Below, one piece after another: positions 33,167 through 43,512 of a stretch of 64,000 nt of DNA (within the stretch, counting starts at the first letter, position 1; every line of letters starts with the position of its first letter). Location of the stretch: positions 1 to 64,000 of the forward strand of contig JARWMV010000233.1 of assembly GCA_030998015.1 (NCBI GenBank), in the 5' to 3' direction. Source of the DNA: Ceratorhiza oryzae-sativae (taxonomy: Eukaryota > Basidiomycota > Agaricomycetes > Cantharellales > Ceratobasidiaceae). The notes below the pieces were generated by a model. It was not told the DNA's origin, searched no databases, and was given only the letters and a program-made list of their open reading frames with translations. A program made the position numbers and the translations under genes.

Positions 33167-34453
33167 CTAAGGGAATACAAAGAATGGCTTTCCTCCTGCA
33201 TACACCCATTCCACATTTCTTGATACCCATAAGTCCCCTTCTTCCCCCTCTATGTCCAACCAACATTTCATGATTGCCGACCGGCTATTTCCCAGAATGA
33301 CTGTTGGCCGTACCTTCATCGATTTCACATGCACGTACCTGCCTGTGAAGTCCGCCTCGTACTGGCTCAGGGCCTTGAGCGAGTACTTCCCGTTCGACTG
33401 GACCATGTCATCCAGGATCCAAATGTCGGCATCTTCCGACAAGTTGCCCATATTCCACACATTGCACATCCGGCTGTGGCAGCCCTTGGATCGTGCATAT
33501 GCTGTTTTCCCCGTTCCAGTTTCTCCTTCTATCACCAGGATGCGATGGCGCACCCCTCTTCCCTTCTTCTTGACTTCCTTGGCAAACCATCTGTCTGCTC
33601 GGTCAATGTGCTCCCGGTCTTCCGGGACCTCTAACTCCACAGGGATTGCAGGCATGCAACCCCAGTCTTCCTTGTATGTGTACTCGGCATATGCTCGTAC
33701 CGAGTTCCACGTCGTCACCATCTGGAGGGGGCAGAGGCGCTTGAACGCCTGGTAGTACTCCTGTTTTGTTGCTGAGGCAACAATCTCCATCCCATCCTCC
33801 AAGTCTGCCTCCATCCTTGACCTTTTTCCGCCCTTTCCCTTTACCAAAATCTCCTCCAACCTTTCCAAGGTCAGGTCCCCCGCCATCAGGTCCTCTATCT
33901 CCTCGCCATTAGCTCCAACGTCCTTCCAAAGATAGTTGAAGGCATCCCTTGCTGGGTTGCCTCCTGGTCCGTCCTTGAGGTCCTTCGGCAGGATGTTGGG
34001 GTGTTGCCCCTCGAAGTCCCAGAACCGGGTGTTCTGGGTGTTCCAGCTGCCCTTCCGCTCCTGACTGATGGAGAGGGCGTGGACATGGAGGGGCCGGGCC
34101 GGGTTGTAGTTCGGTTCCTCGGGGTTGTGGCCTTCCACCACCGCCAAAGTCGCCCAATGATTTGGCTGTTGGCGGCAGAACGCCTCGTATTGGGTGACGA
34201 GCCCACTTGAGGGCTGATTGCATAGCTTCGACCAGGTCAACAGCACCGCCCTGGTCTGGACGCAGAACCGAGGGGCCGGCGCGGTTTTGGTCAGCTCTTC
34301 GGACCCTCGATCCGTTGGCGTAGGCCGCATAGAAGCGGGCGAGGGGGCTCGGCTTGATACCGAGGGCGCTGGTGATGGTGACGCTGACCTCTGCCCTTCG
34401 CTTGATCCGCTTGGCTGGGGTGTTGCCGCATTCAATCCATTTCCGCTTAGCAT
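33167..34453 (-). CDS. CRESS-DNA-type Rep protein (HUH endonuclease and SF3 helicase)
   Basis: 428 residues, uninterrupted. After a Ser/Pro-rich start come rolling-circle motif 1 (VLLTWSK, 70-76), motif 2 HVHAL (123-127, the HUH histidines) and motif 3 YLWK (174-177, candidate catalytic Tyr174). A superfamily 3 helicase follows: Walker A GETGTGKT (310-317), Walker B WILDDM (345-350) and motif C VILGN (385-389). This is the domain order of replication-initiator proteins of CRESS-DNA viruses and related plasmids, which nick and unwind circular DNA. It lies between pol and the 3' LTR, outside normal gypsy gene content. Copy 2 aligns without indels. Another open frame overlaps its first half, and an upstream ATG may be the real start (see findings). 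Activity is unknown. Confidence 0.88.
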   Translation of the reverse strand: MLSGNGLNAATPQPSGSSEGQRSASPSPAPSVSSRAPSPASMRPTPTDRGSEELTKTAPAPRFCVQTRAVLLTWSKLCNQPSSGLVTQYEAFCRQQPNHWATLAVVEGHNPEEPNYNPARPLHVHALSISQERKGSWNTQNTRFWDFEGQHPNILPKDLKDGPGGNPARDAFNYLWKDVGANGEEIEDLMAGDLTLERLEEILVKGKGGKRSRMEADLEDGMEIVASATKQEYYQAFKRLCPLQMVTTWNSVRAYAEYTYKEDWGCMPAIPVELEVPEDREHIDRADRWFAKEVKKKGRGVRHRILVIEGETGTGKTAYARSKGCHSRMCNVWNMGNLSEDADIWILDDMVQSNGKYSLKALSQYEADFTGRYVHVKSMKVRPTVILGNSRSAIMKCWLDIEGEEGDLWVSRNVEWVYAGGKPFFVFP

Positions 34454-34911
34454 CGTTTACAGTTTTAGAGGTATTTGGGGACTGGGAAGAGAGCATGAGA
34501 GTGTGGGTTATCATGGGCCTTGTGCTTGTCTATATAAGCTGCAAGGTCCGTTTTGATTGTCACATGGCTCCGTCTTGCATTTGTTGTGATCACATGACCT
34601 TATTTCGGTGATGACACATCTCCGAGGGGTGCCCTCCCATCCATTCCTCTGCGTCGGCCTTGATCCTCGCTACACTTGGGGCCTCCGCTCCCCCACTTCG
34701 GTTGGTGCCCCCTCTCCGACCCCTCTGGTAGTTAGGGGATAGCGTATATTCACGTGACTAGGCTAGGTCATGTGATTCCTGTGCTTTGTTGTTTGTTTTC
34801 TGGCAGGTGGTCACATGACTAGGCTAGGTCATGTGATTCCCATGCTTTGTTGTTTGTTTTCTGGCAGATGGTCATGTGTCTGTTGGTGTCACCTGACCAG
34901 TCCTTGTTTTG
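34454..34911. promoter_or_regulatory. intergenic region between Rep and the divergent gene, copy 1
   Basis: It holds a TATA-like TATATAAG (34533-34540) for Rep on the minus strand. Next comes a GC-rich block (34620-34740) whose ends can pair (ACCCCTC/GAGGGGT type), then two direct repeats of about 61 bp (34751-34872), each with TCACGTGAC- or TCATGTGA-type palindromes and a TTTGTTGTTTG tract. Copy 2 has three such repeats. The layout (two divergent genes around a repeated region) resembles CRESS-DNA virus origins, but I found no conserved nonanucleotide. Confidence 0.6.
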
Positions 34912-34995
34912 ATGTTTGTGCAAGTTATTGTGTTGCACTGTGATTTTTTAATGTTTGTGGTTTTGTTGTTTTCCTTCCTCATCCCGTTCTTTACT

Positions 34996-35537
34996 ATGCG
35001 TGTTATTTCCCTTAACTACAATCCCCTTGACTGCACCTGCTGGTCTCTCCCTGAGGGGGAGTACTGCGCCTACTGTGATGCTGTGTGTGACGCCTCCCTT
35101 GAAGACTTCTATCAAGGTGTTGGGGATTGGTTCTTCTGTGGGGTGCCAGGTATGTGTGTTCGTTCTTTGTCATTCTCATGTAGCTAACTCATTCTGTAGA
35201 AGAGCGCATCCTCCTTGATGGTCGGGCCCATGAGGCCACCCTTGAGCGTGTCTGGGCGCTCGTTGATCAGGAGTACAAGTCCTTTGAGGAGCGGTCTCAC
35301 CAGGCTGCTCTTGCCGAATTCTTCGAGGAGGGCTCTGCTCCCTTGTTTGATGAGGCTTCGCCCTTTGCAGCGTCTGGTTCTGGGTGTTTCCAGAACTACA
35401 TGGCCGACCTCCCAGGAGGGGAGGCTCCTTGGCTGCAGCCCACTACCCGGTCAGTTGTTCGGACCAATAAGAAGGATCAAAGGGGCAAGAAGCCCTATAC
35501 CTGGCCCCTCAAGGGCAAACGTAAAAATAGAGAGTAA
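34996..35537 (+). CDS. small two-exon gene divergent from Rep, unknown
   Basis: Exons 34996-35149 and 35200-35537 with a 50-bp GTATGT...TGTAG intron, giving 163 residues from ATG 34996. An in-frame upstream ATG at 34912 would add 28 mostly hydrophobic residues that could be a membrane segment or signal. The N-terminal part is Cys-rich (DCTCWSLPEGEYCAYCDAVC), the middle acidic (SLEDFYQGVGDWFFCG; AALAEFFEEGSAPLFDEASP) and the C-terminal tail basic (KGKRKNRE). No family recognised. It runs against the direction of the retroelement and is conserved with the same intron in copy 2, which argues that it is a real gene of this element. Confidence 0.62.
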
Positions 35538-35621
35538 AAGAAATGTATTAAGTTTGGTGTGTAAAAGAAAAAAAAGAAAACTCTTATACATTCGGGAGAC
35601 AATTTGTGGGAGGCAAAGTGG

Positions 35622-36476
35622 TCATATGGGGGTTGGTTCCAACAGTGGCACCTCCTCCAGAGCTTCGACAAGCTCGTTTTCCCACTGGTCCCAGTCCTGT
35701 TTGGCTTCCTCCGCAGCTGGGTCCAGGGTGGGTTCCTTTATTTCTGGCTTGGCTTCTTCCTCAGCCACGACCAGTGATTCTAGGCTTGATGTAAGGCTTG
35801 TCATATCAGTGTTGTAATTGGTGTTTTTGTTTGGGTGCACCTTCACCCAATTTCGGAAGTCATTCATGTTTGCCTGCTTTGTCCTGATAGCAGTAAACAT
35901 CTCATCAGTGGTAGTTGCTTCGAGCAGTCCCACATACGGTGCAGCTGGTGTCAACTTCCATTCTTCCAGCAATGCCTTTGCCCGGCGCTCCACCTCCCAG
36001 TCCCCTCCGTCTGCCATTTGGCCTGTGGCCCTCCTCTGTTGTCTTGCTGCCTTGGTCACCACGTCGACTGTTGGTCCCACGATATTGTCGACGACATACA
36101 TCGGTGTTCTTAACAAGGCGTTTCTTGTTGTTGGCTTCCGGCTTCCATGCCATGTCAGGACCCCTAACCTGGGATCCAGGTACTTGTCATCGTCAATCCA
36201 GTTCCTTTCATCCCTTAACTTCTTTGGGATGTATACTAGGTTAGCCCCTGGCAACAGTCGTTCAGCGTACCTCTGGGCGTCTTCCACACTGGAGCAGTAC
36301 ATCCCTGGTTTAGGACGAATTTTCCCTGCCAGGGTAGGGTGCTGGCCGCCTGGTGGTGGGTGGCTGCCAAGTGGGGCCACCTGATTTTCAGCAAGTGGGG
36401 TGTAACGGTTGGGATGTGCGACTGGGTGAGTGACGAAAGGCATGTTTTGGGGTTTCGCAGGTGTGTTGTGGTGCAA
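35622..36476 (-). CDS. ORF3 of Rep-gypsy, copy 1, unknown
   Basis: 284 residues from ATG 36476; the frame may begin earlier, as in copy 2. It has a Pro/His-rich start, a central segment (MYCSSVEDAQRYAERLLPGA) and a long acidic helical tail (SLESLVVAEEEAKPE) ending PLLEPTPI. Between about 36310 and 36370 its frame is shifted relative to copy 2 by two compensating 1-bp indels. It lies just downstream of the chromodomain. It is not an envelope protein (no membrane segment) and has no motif I recognise. Confidence 0.62.
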   Translation of the reverse strand: MHHNTPAKPQNMPFVTHPVAHPNRYTPLAENQVAPLGSHPPPGGQHPTLAGKIRPKPGMYCSSVEDAQRYAERLLPGANLVYIPKKLRDERNWIDDDKYLDPRLGVLTWHGSRKPTTRNALLRTPMYVVDNIVGPTVDVVTKAARQQRRATGQMADGGDWEVERRAKALLEEWKLTPAAPYVGLLEATTTDEMFTAIRTKQANMNDFRNWVKVHPNKNTNYNTDMTSLTSSLESLVVAEEEAKPEIKEPTLDPAAEEAKQDWDQWENELVEALEEVPLLEPTPI

Positions 36477-36529
36477 GTGAGGTGGTAGAGCAGGCTCTGG
36501 CCTTTCTTGGGTATCCTGGATGGCTCTTT

Positions 36530-39500
36530 TTAAAGCTTTCCAGATCCTCGTTTGGTTCTCTTTGGCCTGCCTTTCGAGTCACCTGAGTGCTGACTTGTCT
36601 TGACTGGCATTGGTGCGTCTGGTAAGCGCCTTTGCAAGTCATTTAGAACCTCTTTCATGTCAGCAAACTTGCTGGCACGTTCCATTGTGTCTTCTATTGG
36701 GTCGTAGCCCTTCCATCTGATTTGGTAAAACAGCTCGCCATTCCGCCATTCATAATTTGCAATGTGGTCCACCTCGTATTCCTCCTCTCCTTTTTCCGTT
36801 ATGATTGGTGGTGGTTTGGCCTGCCTTCTTTGGAAGTCTTTATCTTCTGTGAATGGCAGAGGAGATTTACATGGAATACATTGTGTACACGTATGGTTTT
36901 AGGTAGGTCCAGGCGATATGCATGGGATGAGATCTTTTCTGTGATTTCAAAGGGCCCCCCTTTTCGGTTGTCCAGTTTCTTGGAGGGTCTCTTGGACGAG
37001 AGGTTTGTTAGGAGCAGCCAAACCTTGTCTCCTACCTTGAATTCCCTCCCTTTCTTTTCCATTTGTTGGTGTAATTCCATTGAGGCTCTTGCCTCATCCC
37101 ATACCTTTTCCATTTGATTACGCATGTTGTCTGCAGCGGGTGCCTCAGATGGTTCTTCTCCCTCTCGGACAACCCATCTTGGGTTTTTTCCATATACTGT
37201 TTCAAATGGGGTTTGTCCTGTTGTAGCATTTACGTGGTTGTTATGGCAGAATTCGGCAATGGGTAACCATTTTACCCAATCATCTTGTCTATAATTGCAG
37301 AAGGTTCTTAAGAACCCTTCTACCCATTGATTTGTCCTTTCCGACAGACCATCTGTTTCTGGATGGAAAGCAGTGGAGAATCTGGGCTTTGTCCCAATTC
37401 CTTTGTATAGGGCTTTAGGAATTGGCTGTTAAAGGTTGGCCCTCGGTCTGAGACAGTGGTTTCTGGGGTCCCGTGATGTCTCCATACTTCCCTTATGAAT
37501 ATTTCTGCCAGTTCTTCTGCATTGGTGCTCTCCAGACATGGTACAAAATGGGCCTGCCAGGAGAAGCGATCTACAACTGTCAAGATACTGTTGTACCCCT
37601 TTGAGACAGGTAATTTGACAATGAAATCATATGCGACATCTGCCCATGGTTTCCATGGGATTGGTAAAGACTTCAGGGGAGAGCCTTGTTTGTGTCCCTT
37701 GCTTCTTTGACATGTTTCACAAGATTCCATGTATCGGTTTACTTGGGCCTTCATTCCTGGCCAATAGTAATCCCTTGATAGTAATTCTAGTGTTCGGGCT
37801 TGTCCCTGATGACCTGCCACTGGGGCGTCATGGCACTCCTCAAGGAGACTCAACCTCAAGTCCTTGTCATCTGGGATGTAGAGCCTATCGTCATACCTTA
37901 ATAGGCCCTCCTTCATTTCATACCGTCTAAATTCCTTCTGTACTGAGGGCGGTAGTTGTTCTTTATTTGCCACGCTCAGCCTTAAGGATCTGATAGATTT
38001 GTCTTCTTCCTGAGCTTCTTTAAGCTCTTCCCAGAAATTCCCCTGTACTTCTGCCATGAAACCTATGAACTTTTCTTCTGGAATCATGATCTGTGGTTCC
38101 ATAGGGGTATCCCCATGGTCGCTCCTTCTGGAAAGGGCATCTGGCTTCTGTGAGAGTTTCCCTGGTCTATACACAATCTGAAAATTGAAGGGTGCCAGAG
38201 TGAGATACCATCTGGCATGCCTTCTATTCCACATCTGGGCATTTTGCCAGTACTGGAGGTTCCTATGGTCAGTGTATATCACAATAGGTTCCTCTGTCCC
38301 TTCTAAGTATAACCTCCAGTGCTCTAAGGATCTAACAATTGCAAGCAACTCCTTGTCGTAGGTGTCATAATTTTTCTCTGGTGGGGTGAAGCTCTTCGAT
38401 AGGAAGGCAATTGGATGCAATCGGTTGTCATCACCCTTTTGGCTTAGTACCGCCCCCATGGCCACTCCTGAGGCATCTGTTTCCAGTATGTATGGCCTGT
38501 TTGGGTTTGGGTGGATCAGGACTGGTTCTCTTGCTACTGCTTCTTTGATGGCTTCAAATGCTTCCTGTTGTTTTCTTTCCCACAGGAATTTGACATCTTT
38601 TTGGGTGAGATCTGTGAGTGGTTTAGCTAAGGTACTAAACTTCTCTATCCACCTTCTATAGAACCCCACGAAGCCTAGGAAGGCTTGGACTTCTTTCACT
38701 GTGTTAGGTTCTGGCCATTCTAGAACTGCCTTTACCTTTTCCTTCTCCATCAATATCCCTCCTGGGGATATGACAATTCCAATGAAGCTAACCTCCTTCA
38801 CAAAGAACTGACACTTGTGTGGTTTGAGGAAGAGGTGGTTTTCCCTCATTCTTCTTAACACTTCCCTGACATGTTGTACGTGTTCTTCCCTGTTTCTGGA
38901 AAACACTAGTACATCGTCCATGTAGATTACCACATAATTGTCTATTATATCACGGAACTTTTCCATCATGAACCTGGTAAAGGTTCTTGGTCCTTCTTTT
39001 ACTCCGAATGGCATGACCAAGCATTCAAACTGGCCTTCTCCTGTCCTGAAAGCTGTTTTCCGTTCGTCTCCCTCTTTTACCCTGATGTTGTTGAACCCCC
39101 ATCAAACATCCATTTTTGAATAGATGGTTGCATCCTTCAGTCTCTCAATCAATTCTATTTGGATTGGAAGTGGAAACCTGTCTGGCTTGGTGATGTCATT
39201 CATCTTACGGTAGTCGACTACCAACCTAAGCCCTCCATCTGCTTTGTTCACATAGAAACAGGGTGCAGCTACAACTGACTGGCTGGGCCTTATTTTCCCG
39301 TTTCTTAGTTCCTCCTCTAGGTACTCCCTGAGTGCCTTTGTTTCTGCTGGCGACATACTGTACCTCTTTGCAGGCTTTGGCAGCTCCGCTCCCTCGATCA
39401 GGTCCATTTTGAAGTCTAGGTTACCTCGGTGGGGTGGAAGTTCTCGGAAACCTTCTTCCCCAAATAGGTCTTCAAAATCCCTAAATTCTTCTGGGATTTG

Positions 39501-39941
39501 TAGGCTTTCACTTGCTGCCCTTGCCTTGATTTCGTCTGGGTATGAGATGGTAAGGTCTTTCCAATCTATGATAGGTTCTGCTTCTTCAAGCCATTCTTTC
39601 CCTAGGACTATGTCTGTGTCACCTAGGGTCATTACATAAAGGGAGCATTTTAGTGTCTTCCCTTCCACTTCAATGTTTAGTTCTGCCCTTTCTTCTATGG
39701 CATCCTTGATTTCATTTCCATCAATGGCCACAATTGATTTCTTGTGTTTGAGGGGAGTGGTTGGAATCCCTTTTTCCCTTGAATAGGCCTTATCGATGAA
39801 GTTGGTTGAAGATCCTGAGTCAATCAGCGTCTTAGCTGGTTCCATGATTCCCTCTACCGTAGTGTATATTATTGATTGATTACTAGACTTCTTGAGGTAA
39901 CATACATCTGCGGTAGGGGTTATATTGGGGTCCTCCAACAT
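36530..39941 (-). pseudogene. pol: Rep-gypsy Pol, copy 1
   Basis: Antisense. Protease TLIDSGSSTNFIDKAY, reverse transcriptase with YMDDVLVFS, RNase H with intact ETDASGVAMGAVLS, integrase HHCC and DDE, and a C-terminal chromodomain (FYQIRWKGYDPIEDTMERAS). Breaks: a TGA at 39102-39104 in the RT where copy 2 has Arg CGA; a 1-bp deletion near 37410 in the integrase core before QTDG-like sequence; and a frame change near 36870 before the chromodomain. The pol ATG is 18 nt after the gag stop in copy 2, with the same layout here. Confidence 0.92.
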
Positions 39942-39958
39942 GGAAGTGGTAGGACCAA

Positions 39959-41792
39959 TTAGTTTTCTGACTCAGAGCTGCTTTCTTCCTCAACTTGTCT
40001 GCTGGCCTTCCCTTGTATCTTAGCTTTGTCATAGGTCCACTGGCCTCGGCACTCCTTCAGGACATGCCCTGATTTACCACATTTGATACAGAGTCCTTCT
40101 TTCCTTCACCTGTCCTTTTCACTGTTTGGTATCCTTACCATGTTGTTGGTTTGGGTATTCCCCTGTTTGCCACTGGTCCCTAAAGGCTTGTTCCCCCCTT
40201 GTTTGTATTTTGCTGGTGCCCAGGTTGAATTTGATGAGTTGCTGGTCCTTGTATTCATTTTCTGGTTTGCAAACTGCATGTCGTCCATTTTGCAGGCAAA
40301 GTCAATTAATTGATCTAAGGTATATGATGGACCTTCAGCCTCATTTGCCAGTACTTCAATCCTTAAGATCTCTTGTCGTACTTCGGGTTTTAACCCTTCC
40401 CTGAATTGGTCCTTGAGGGCTTCCTGGTTCCAGTCTACCTCTTGGATCAGGATCCGGAATTGGGTAGCATAATCCAATGCACTCTTGGTCTGTGTTAATT
40501 TCCTTAGTTTCCGGATGGTCTTTTCCTTTATGACTGGGTCATTAAAAGCATCCAGGAATCCCTTCCTGAAATCCTTCCAGGATGCAAGAATACCTGTGTG
40601 TTCGCCTGCTAGTAGTTTCCGGCGGTAAGGTTGTGCCCAGTTTGCTGCTTCCCCATCCTCCATGTTCATTAGCACAGCAGATATCTTTTTTTGGTCATCA
40701 AAGGCTGATTCGTCATAGTCAGCAAAGAAAAGTTCCATGCTGATTATGAAGTTCTCTGCTTCCTTCCCCTTTTTCCCATTAAATTTGCTGGGTCTCCCTA
40801 GTCTTGCCTCCTTAGGAGTGTGGTTTGCAGCAAGGGTAGGTTGGTTTGCTTGGGATGGAGGTTCTGTTCAGGGTCTTATTGTGGACTCAGCCTGGAAGGT
40901 TCTTCCCAGAAAGGGTGTTCATACTGGGGAGGCTGAGGGGGATTGTGAGGGGCTTCCTATGACCACCCTAGTTCTTCCCCTGGTTTCTTCTGTCCTTTCC
41001 CTTGGCCTTCCTGCTTCAGTTGTTTTCCGGAGCTCATTTCCTAGATCGGTTACCTGTTGTTCTAGTGCGATTAGGATCTCCCCTGTGTTTTCGGTTTTCT
41101 TCTCTAAGCTTTCAGCTTTCGCTCTTGCATTCCCAGTACCGGTTTATTTCCATGGAGATGTCCTTTAATTCCTTTATCAGGTTCCCCATTTCTGCTTTTA
41201 GGTCGTCCTGGTTCTTTGCCACATAGAGGACATTTTTGTTGGATGTTTCCATTGACCTTACCATCCAGTCCACGTTTCCTTCTTGTCGGGTTAGTGATAT
41301 TTGACACTGATTTATACCCGTGATTGCCTTTTCTAGTTCCCTATGATTATTGTCTCTAAGTTCCTTGAGCCCCACCCTGATGGCCGTGGCAATGGTGTGA
41401 ATAGGGTTGGCAGTGGCTATGGCTCCGGGACCTGGCTGGGGTTGTGTCCTTGCCTCTTCCGCCAAGGCTGTGCCTTGTTCGTATATGGTTCGGGTCATAT
41501 CTTCTACCTCATCCCTCTCTGGATTTGAGATATCTTCTGGGTCTGGATTTATCAGGTGAATTGGCGGTTGAGGGCTGTGGAGTGGTATTCCCCCTATTTC
41601 CCCTCCCAGGATGGGGGCCCGAGTGGGGTTGGGTTGAGCCACTGGTCGTGGGTTTTGTGGCAACCCCCCTGGCATTCCTTGGAGGGTCTCATCTGGGTTA
41701 CCTTCAGCCTCTGGGGAAGCAATGGGTTTGGGTGATTGTGGCCTACTATTTGCCACTCTGCTTTGAGATCAAGTTTGTGGTCTCTGTGACAT
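39959..41792 (-). pseudogene. gag: Rep-gypsy Gag, copy 1
   Basis: It starts MSQRPQT, then a TGA at codon 8 where copy 2 has CGA. N-terminal Pro-rich and coiled parts, a 1-bp frameshift at about 41128, then the gag core (MELFFADYDESAFDDQKK; ALDYATQFRILIQEVDW). A TGA (copy 2 CGA) follows at about 40104, just before the CCHC knuckle CIKC.KSGHVLKEC. It ends at TAA 39959-39961. Confidence 0.9.
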
Positions 41793-41911
41793 AGTTTCTT
41801 TGTTCTCTTATGTATCACAGGAGTTAGCTGGTTTTCTCGTGTACTCAGCCCTTAGTATCTGTGTAGTATACTTGTGTTCGCCACTAGTTAAGTTAACAGT
41901 TTGCTTTATAA

Positions 41912-42570
41912 TGTCGTGACCCTCTGGAGGCTCCCTGGTGGAGCACTTAAGTAGTGGCTGCGTTGACGTTTGGTGCTATGCAGTATGTATTGAGTTCTAG
42001 TTACAGTGTTTGCTATGGTCTATGGTGGTTGACAAGATAAAGCAAGCTGAGGTCCAGTCTTGCTTTATCCTCCTTATATATACCTGTGGCTGCGGTGGCT
42101 GTGGATGTATTATCTAAGCACACTCCGCAGTAGGTGTAGGTTATGTATAGTACTATGGGTTAGGTAATTGTTTGTCTTAAGTTTGTGCAGCTCCGAATCT
42201 TATAGAGCCGCGAGGTCTGAGGGTATGTGACCTGGACTGCACGGCGCTTAATCGCTGATAAGCGCCGAGGTCACGTGACAACTCGCTCCTCGCTCCAGGT
42301 AACATGGGAGAGAAACGCTGGAGCGAGTTCAGGGTAACCACCGGCGCTTAATCATTGGTAAGCGCCGAGATCACGTGACAACTCGCTCCTCGCTCCAGGT
42401 AACATGGGAGAGAAACGCTGGAGCGAGTTCAGGGTAACCACCGGCGCTTAATCGTTAGGTAAGCGCCGAGATCACGTGATCCTGTTTATGGTTTGTTCCG
42501 CTTCGGAAAAATGCCATAAATCTGTACAAAATTTGGTTGTTAGGTTATGTCTGCTAGGCGGGTCATAACA
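41912..42570 (-). repeat. short-type LTR of Rep-gypsy copy 1
   Basis: 659 bp, ATGTCGTGACC... to GGCGGGTCATAACA. It shares subtype bases (CTGCTAGGCGGG, GGTTGTTAGG) with the 3' LTR of copy 2 (52610-53187) rather than with its own partner. It has two hairpin units about 100 bp apart. Confidence 0.93.
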
Positions 42571-42617
42571 CGTTCAGTCAAGTTAACCTCAGAGAAACGG
42601 TCCAAGTACATCCAAAG
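42571..42617. other. 47-bp spacer: inverted piece of the DIRS-like pol
   Basis: CGTTC (42571-42575) is the reverse complement of GAACG at 53188-53192, and CAAAG (42613-42617) that of CTTTG at 31958-31962. The spacer reads as pol sense (VKLTSEKRSKYIQ) on the plus strand, whereas pol on both outer flanks reads on the minus strand. It is therefore inverted relative to its flanks. Confidence 0.93.
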
Positions 42618-43512
42618 TGTTATGACCTGTCAAACGGACATAACAAAACAACCAAATATTTCTACAGATTTTTGGCATTTTTCCTAAGCGGAACAAGCCA
42701 TAAACAAGGTCATGTGACCTTGGCACTTAGCTGGCGCTTATGGTGGTTACCCTGAACTCGCTCCAGCATTTCTCTCCATTGTTACTTGGAGCGAGGAGCG
42801 AGTTGTCACGTGATCTCGGCGCTTACGGCAGGATCACGTGACCTCAGCGCCTACGGTGGTTACCCTGAACTCGCTCCAGCATTTCTCTCCCTTGTTACTT
42901 GGAGCGAGGAGCGAGTTATCACGTGATCTCAGCGCTTACAGCATGATCACGTGACCTCAGCACCTACGGTGGTTACCCTGAACTCGCTCCAGCATTTCTC
43001 TCCCTTGTTACTTGGAGCGAGGAGCGAGTTGTCACGTGATCTCGGCGCTTACGGAAGGGTCACGTGACCTCGGCACTTATGGTTGTTACCCTGAACTCGC
43101 TCCAGCATTTCTCTCCCATGTTACTTGGAGCGAGGAGCGAGTTGTCACGTGATCTCAGCGCTTACGGCAGGATCACATGACCTCAGCACCTACCCCTCAG
43201 ACCTTGCGTGGCTCTATAAGATTCGGAGCCGCACAAACTTAAGACAAACAATTACCTAACCCATAGTACTATACATAACCTACACCTACTGCGGAGTGTG
43301 CTTAGATAATACGTCCGCAGCCACCGCAGCCACAGGTATATATAAGGAGGATAAAGCAAGACTGGACGCCTCAGCTTGCTTTATCTCGTCAACCACCATA
43401 GACCATAGCAAACACTGTAACTAGAACACTCAATACATACTGCATAGCACCAAACTGTCAATGCAGCCACTACTTAAGTGCTCCACAAGGGAGCCTCCAG
43501 AGGGTCACAACA
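42618..43512 (+). repeat. long-type LTR of Rep-gypsy copy 2
   Basis: 895 bp, TGTTATGACCTG to GGGTCACAACA. TATA box at 43337-43345. Four hairpin units with CACGTG sites. By length and subtype it is the original partner of 31963-32857. Confidence 0.95.

Larger units (their letters stand above)
31963..42570 (-). mobile_element. Rep-gypsy copy 1 (minus strand)
   Basis: 10,608 bp. Read on the minus strand: 5' LTR (42570-41912), gag, pol with chromodomain, ORF3, a divergent small gene, Rep, a tRNA-like hairpin, the polypurine tract and the 3' LTR (32857-31963). The two LTRs belong to different subtypes (659 versus 895 bp) and the flanks do not match each other (CTTTG on the left, CGTTC on the right), which is explained by an inversion with copy 2. 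Several CGA-to-TGA stops disable gag and pol; Rep is open. Confidence 0.93.

Noticed and set aside
33895..34611. Further open frames on both strands across the Rep gene
   Set aside because: The region is GC-rich and poor in stops; apart from the frame with its own TATA-proximal ATG, these are best explained by composition.
34454..34911. Geminivirus-like origin nonanucleotide
   Set aside because: I looked for TAATATTAC-type nonamers on both strands of the Rep intergenic regions and saw none. The only similar string (CAATATTAC near 28298) is far away and without a stem.
34909..34995. Hydrophobic extension as a certain signal peptide of the small gene
   Set aside because: It starts at a weak-context ATG (34912) and the downstream ATG 34996 is equally plausible; kept only as an alternative start.
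37495..41818. Open frames antisense to Rep-gypsy gag and pol
   Set aside because: They mirror the real frames and occur identically in both copies; no independent evidence.
41912..43512. Head-to-head LTRs as an assembly artefact
   Set aside because: The four flanking 5-mers pair perfectly in the crossed arrangement and the spacer is inverted pol sequence. An artefact would not create this, though long reads should confirm.
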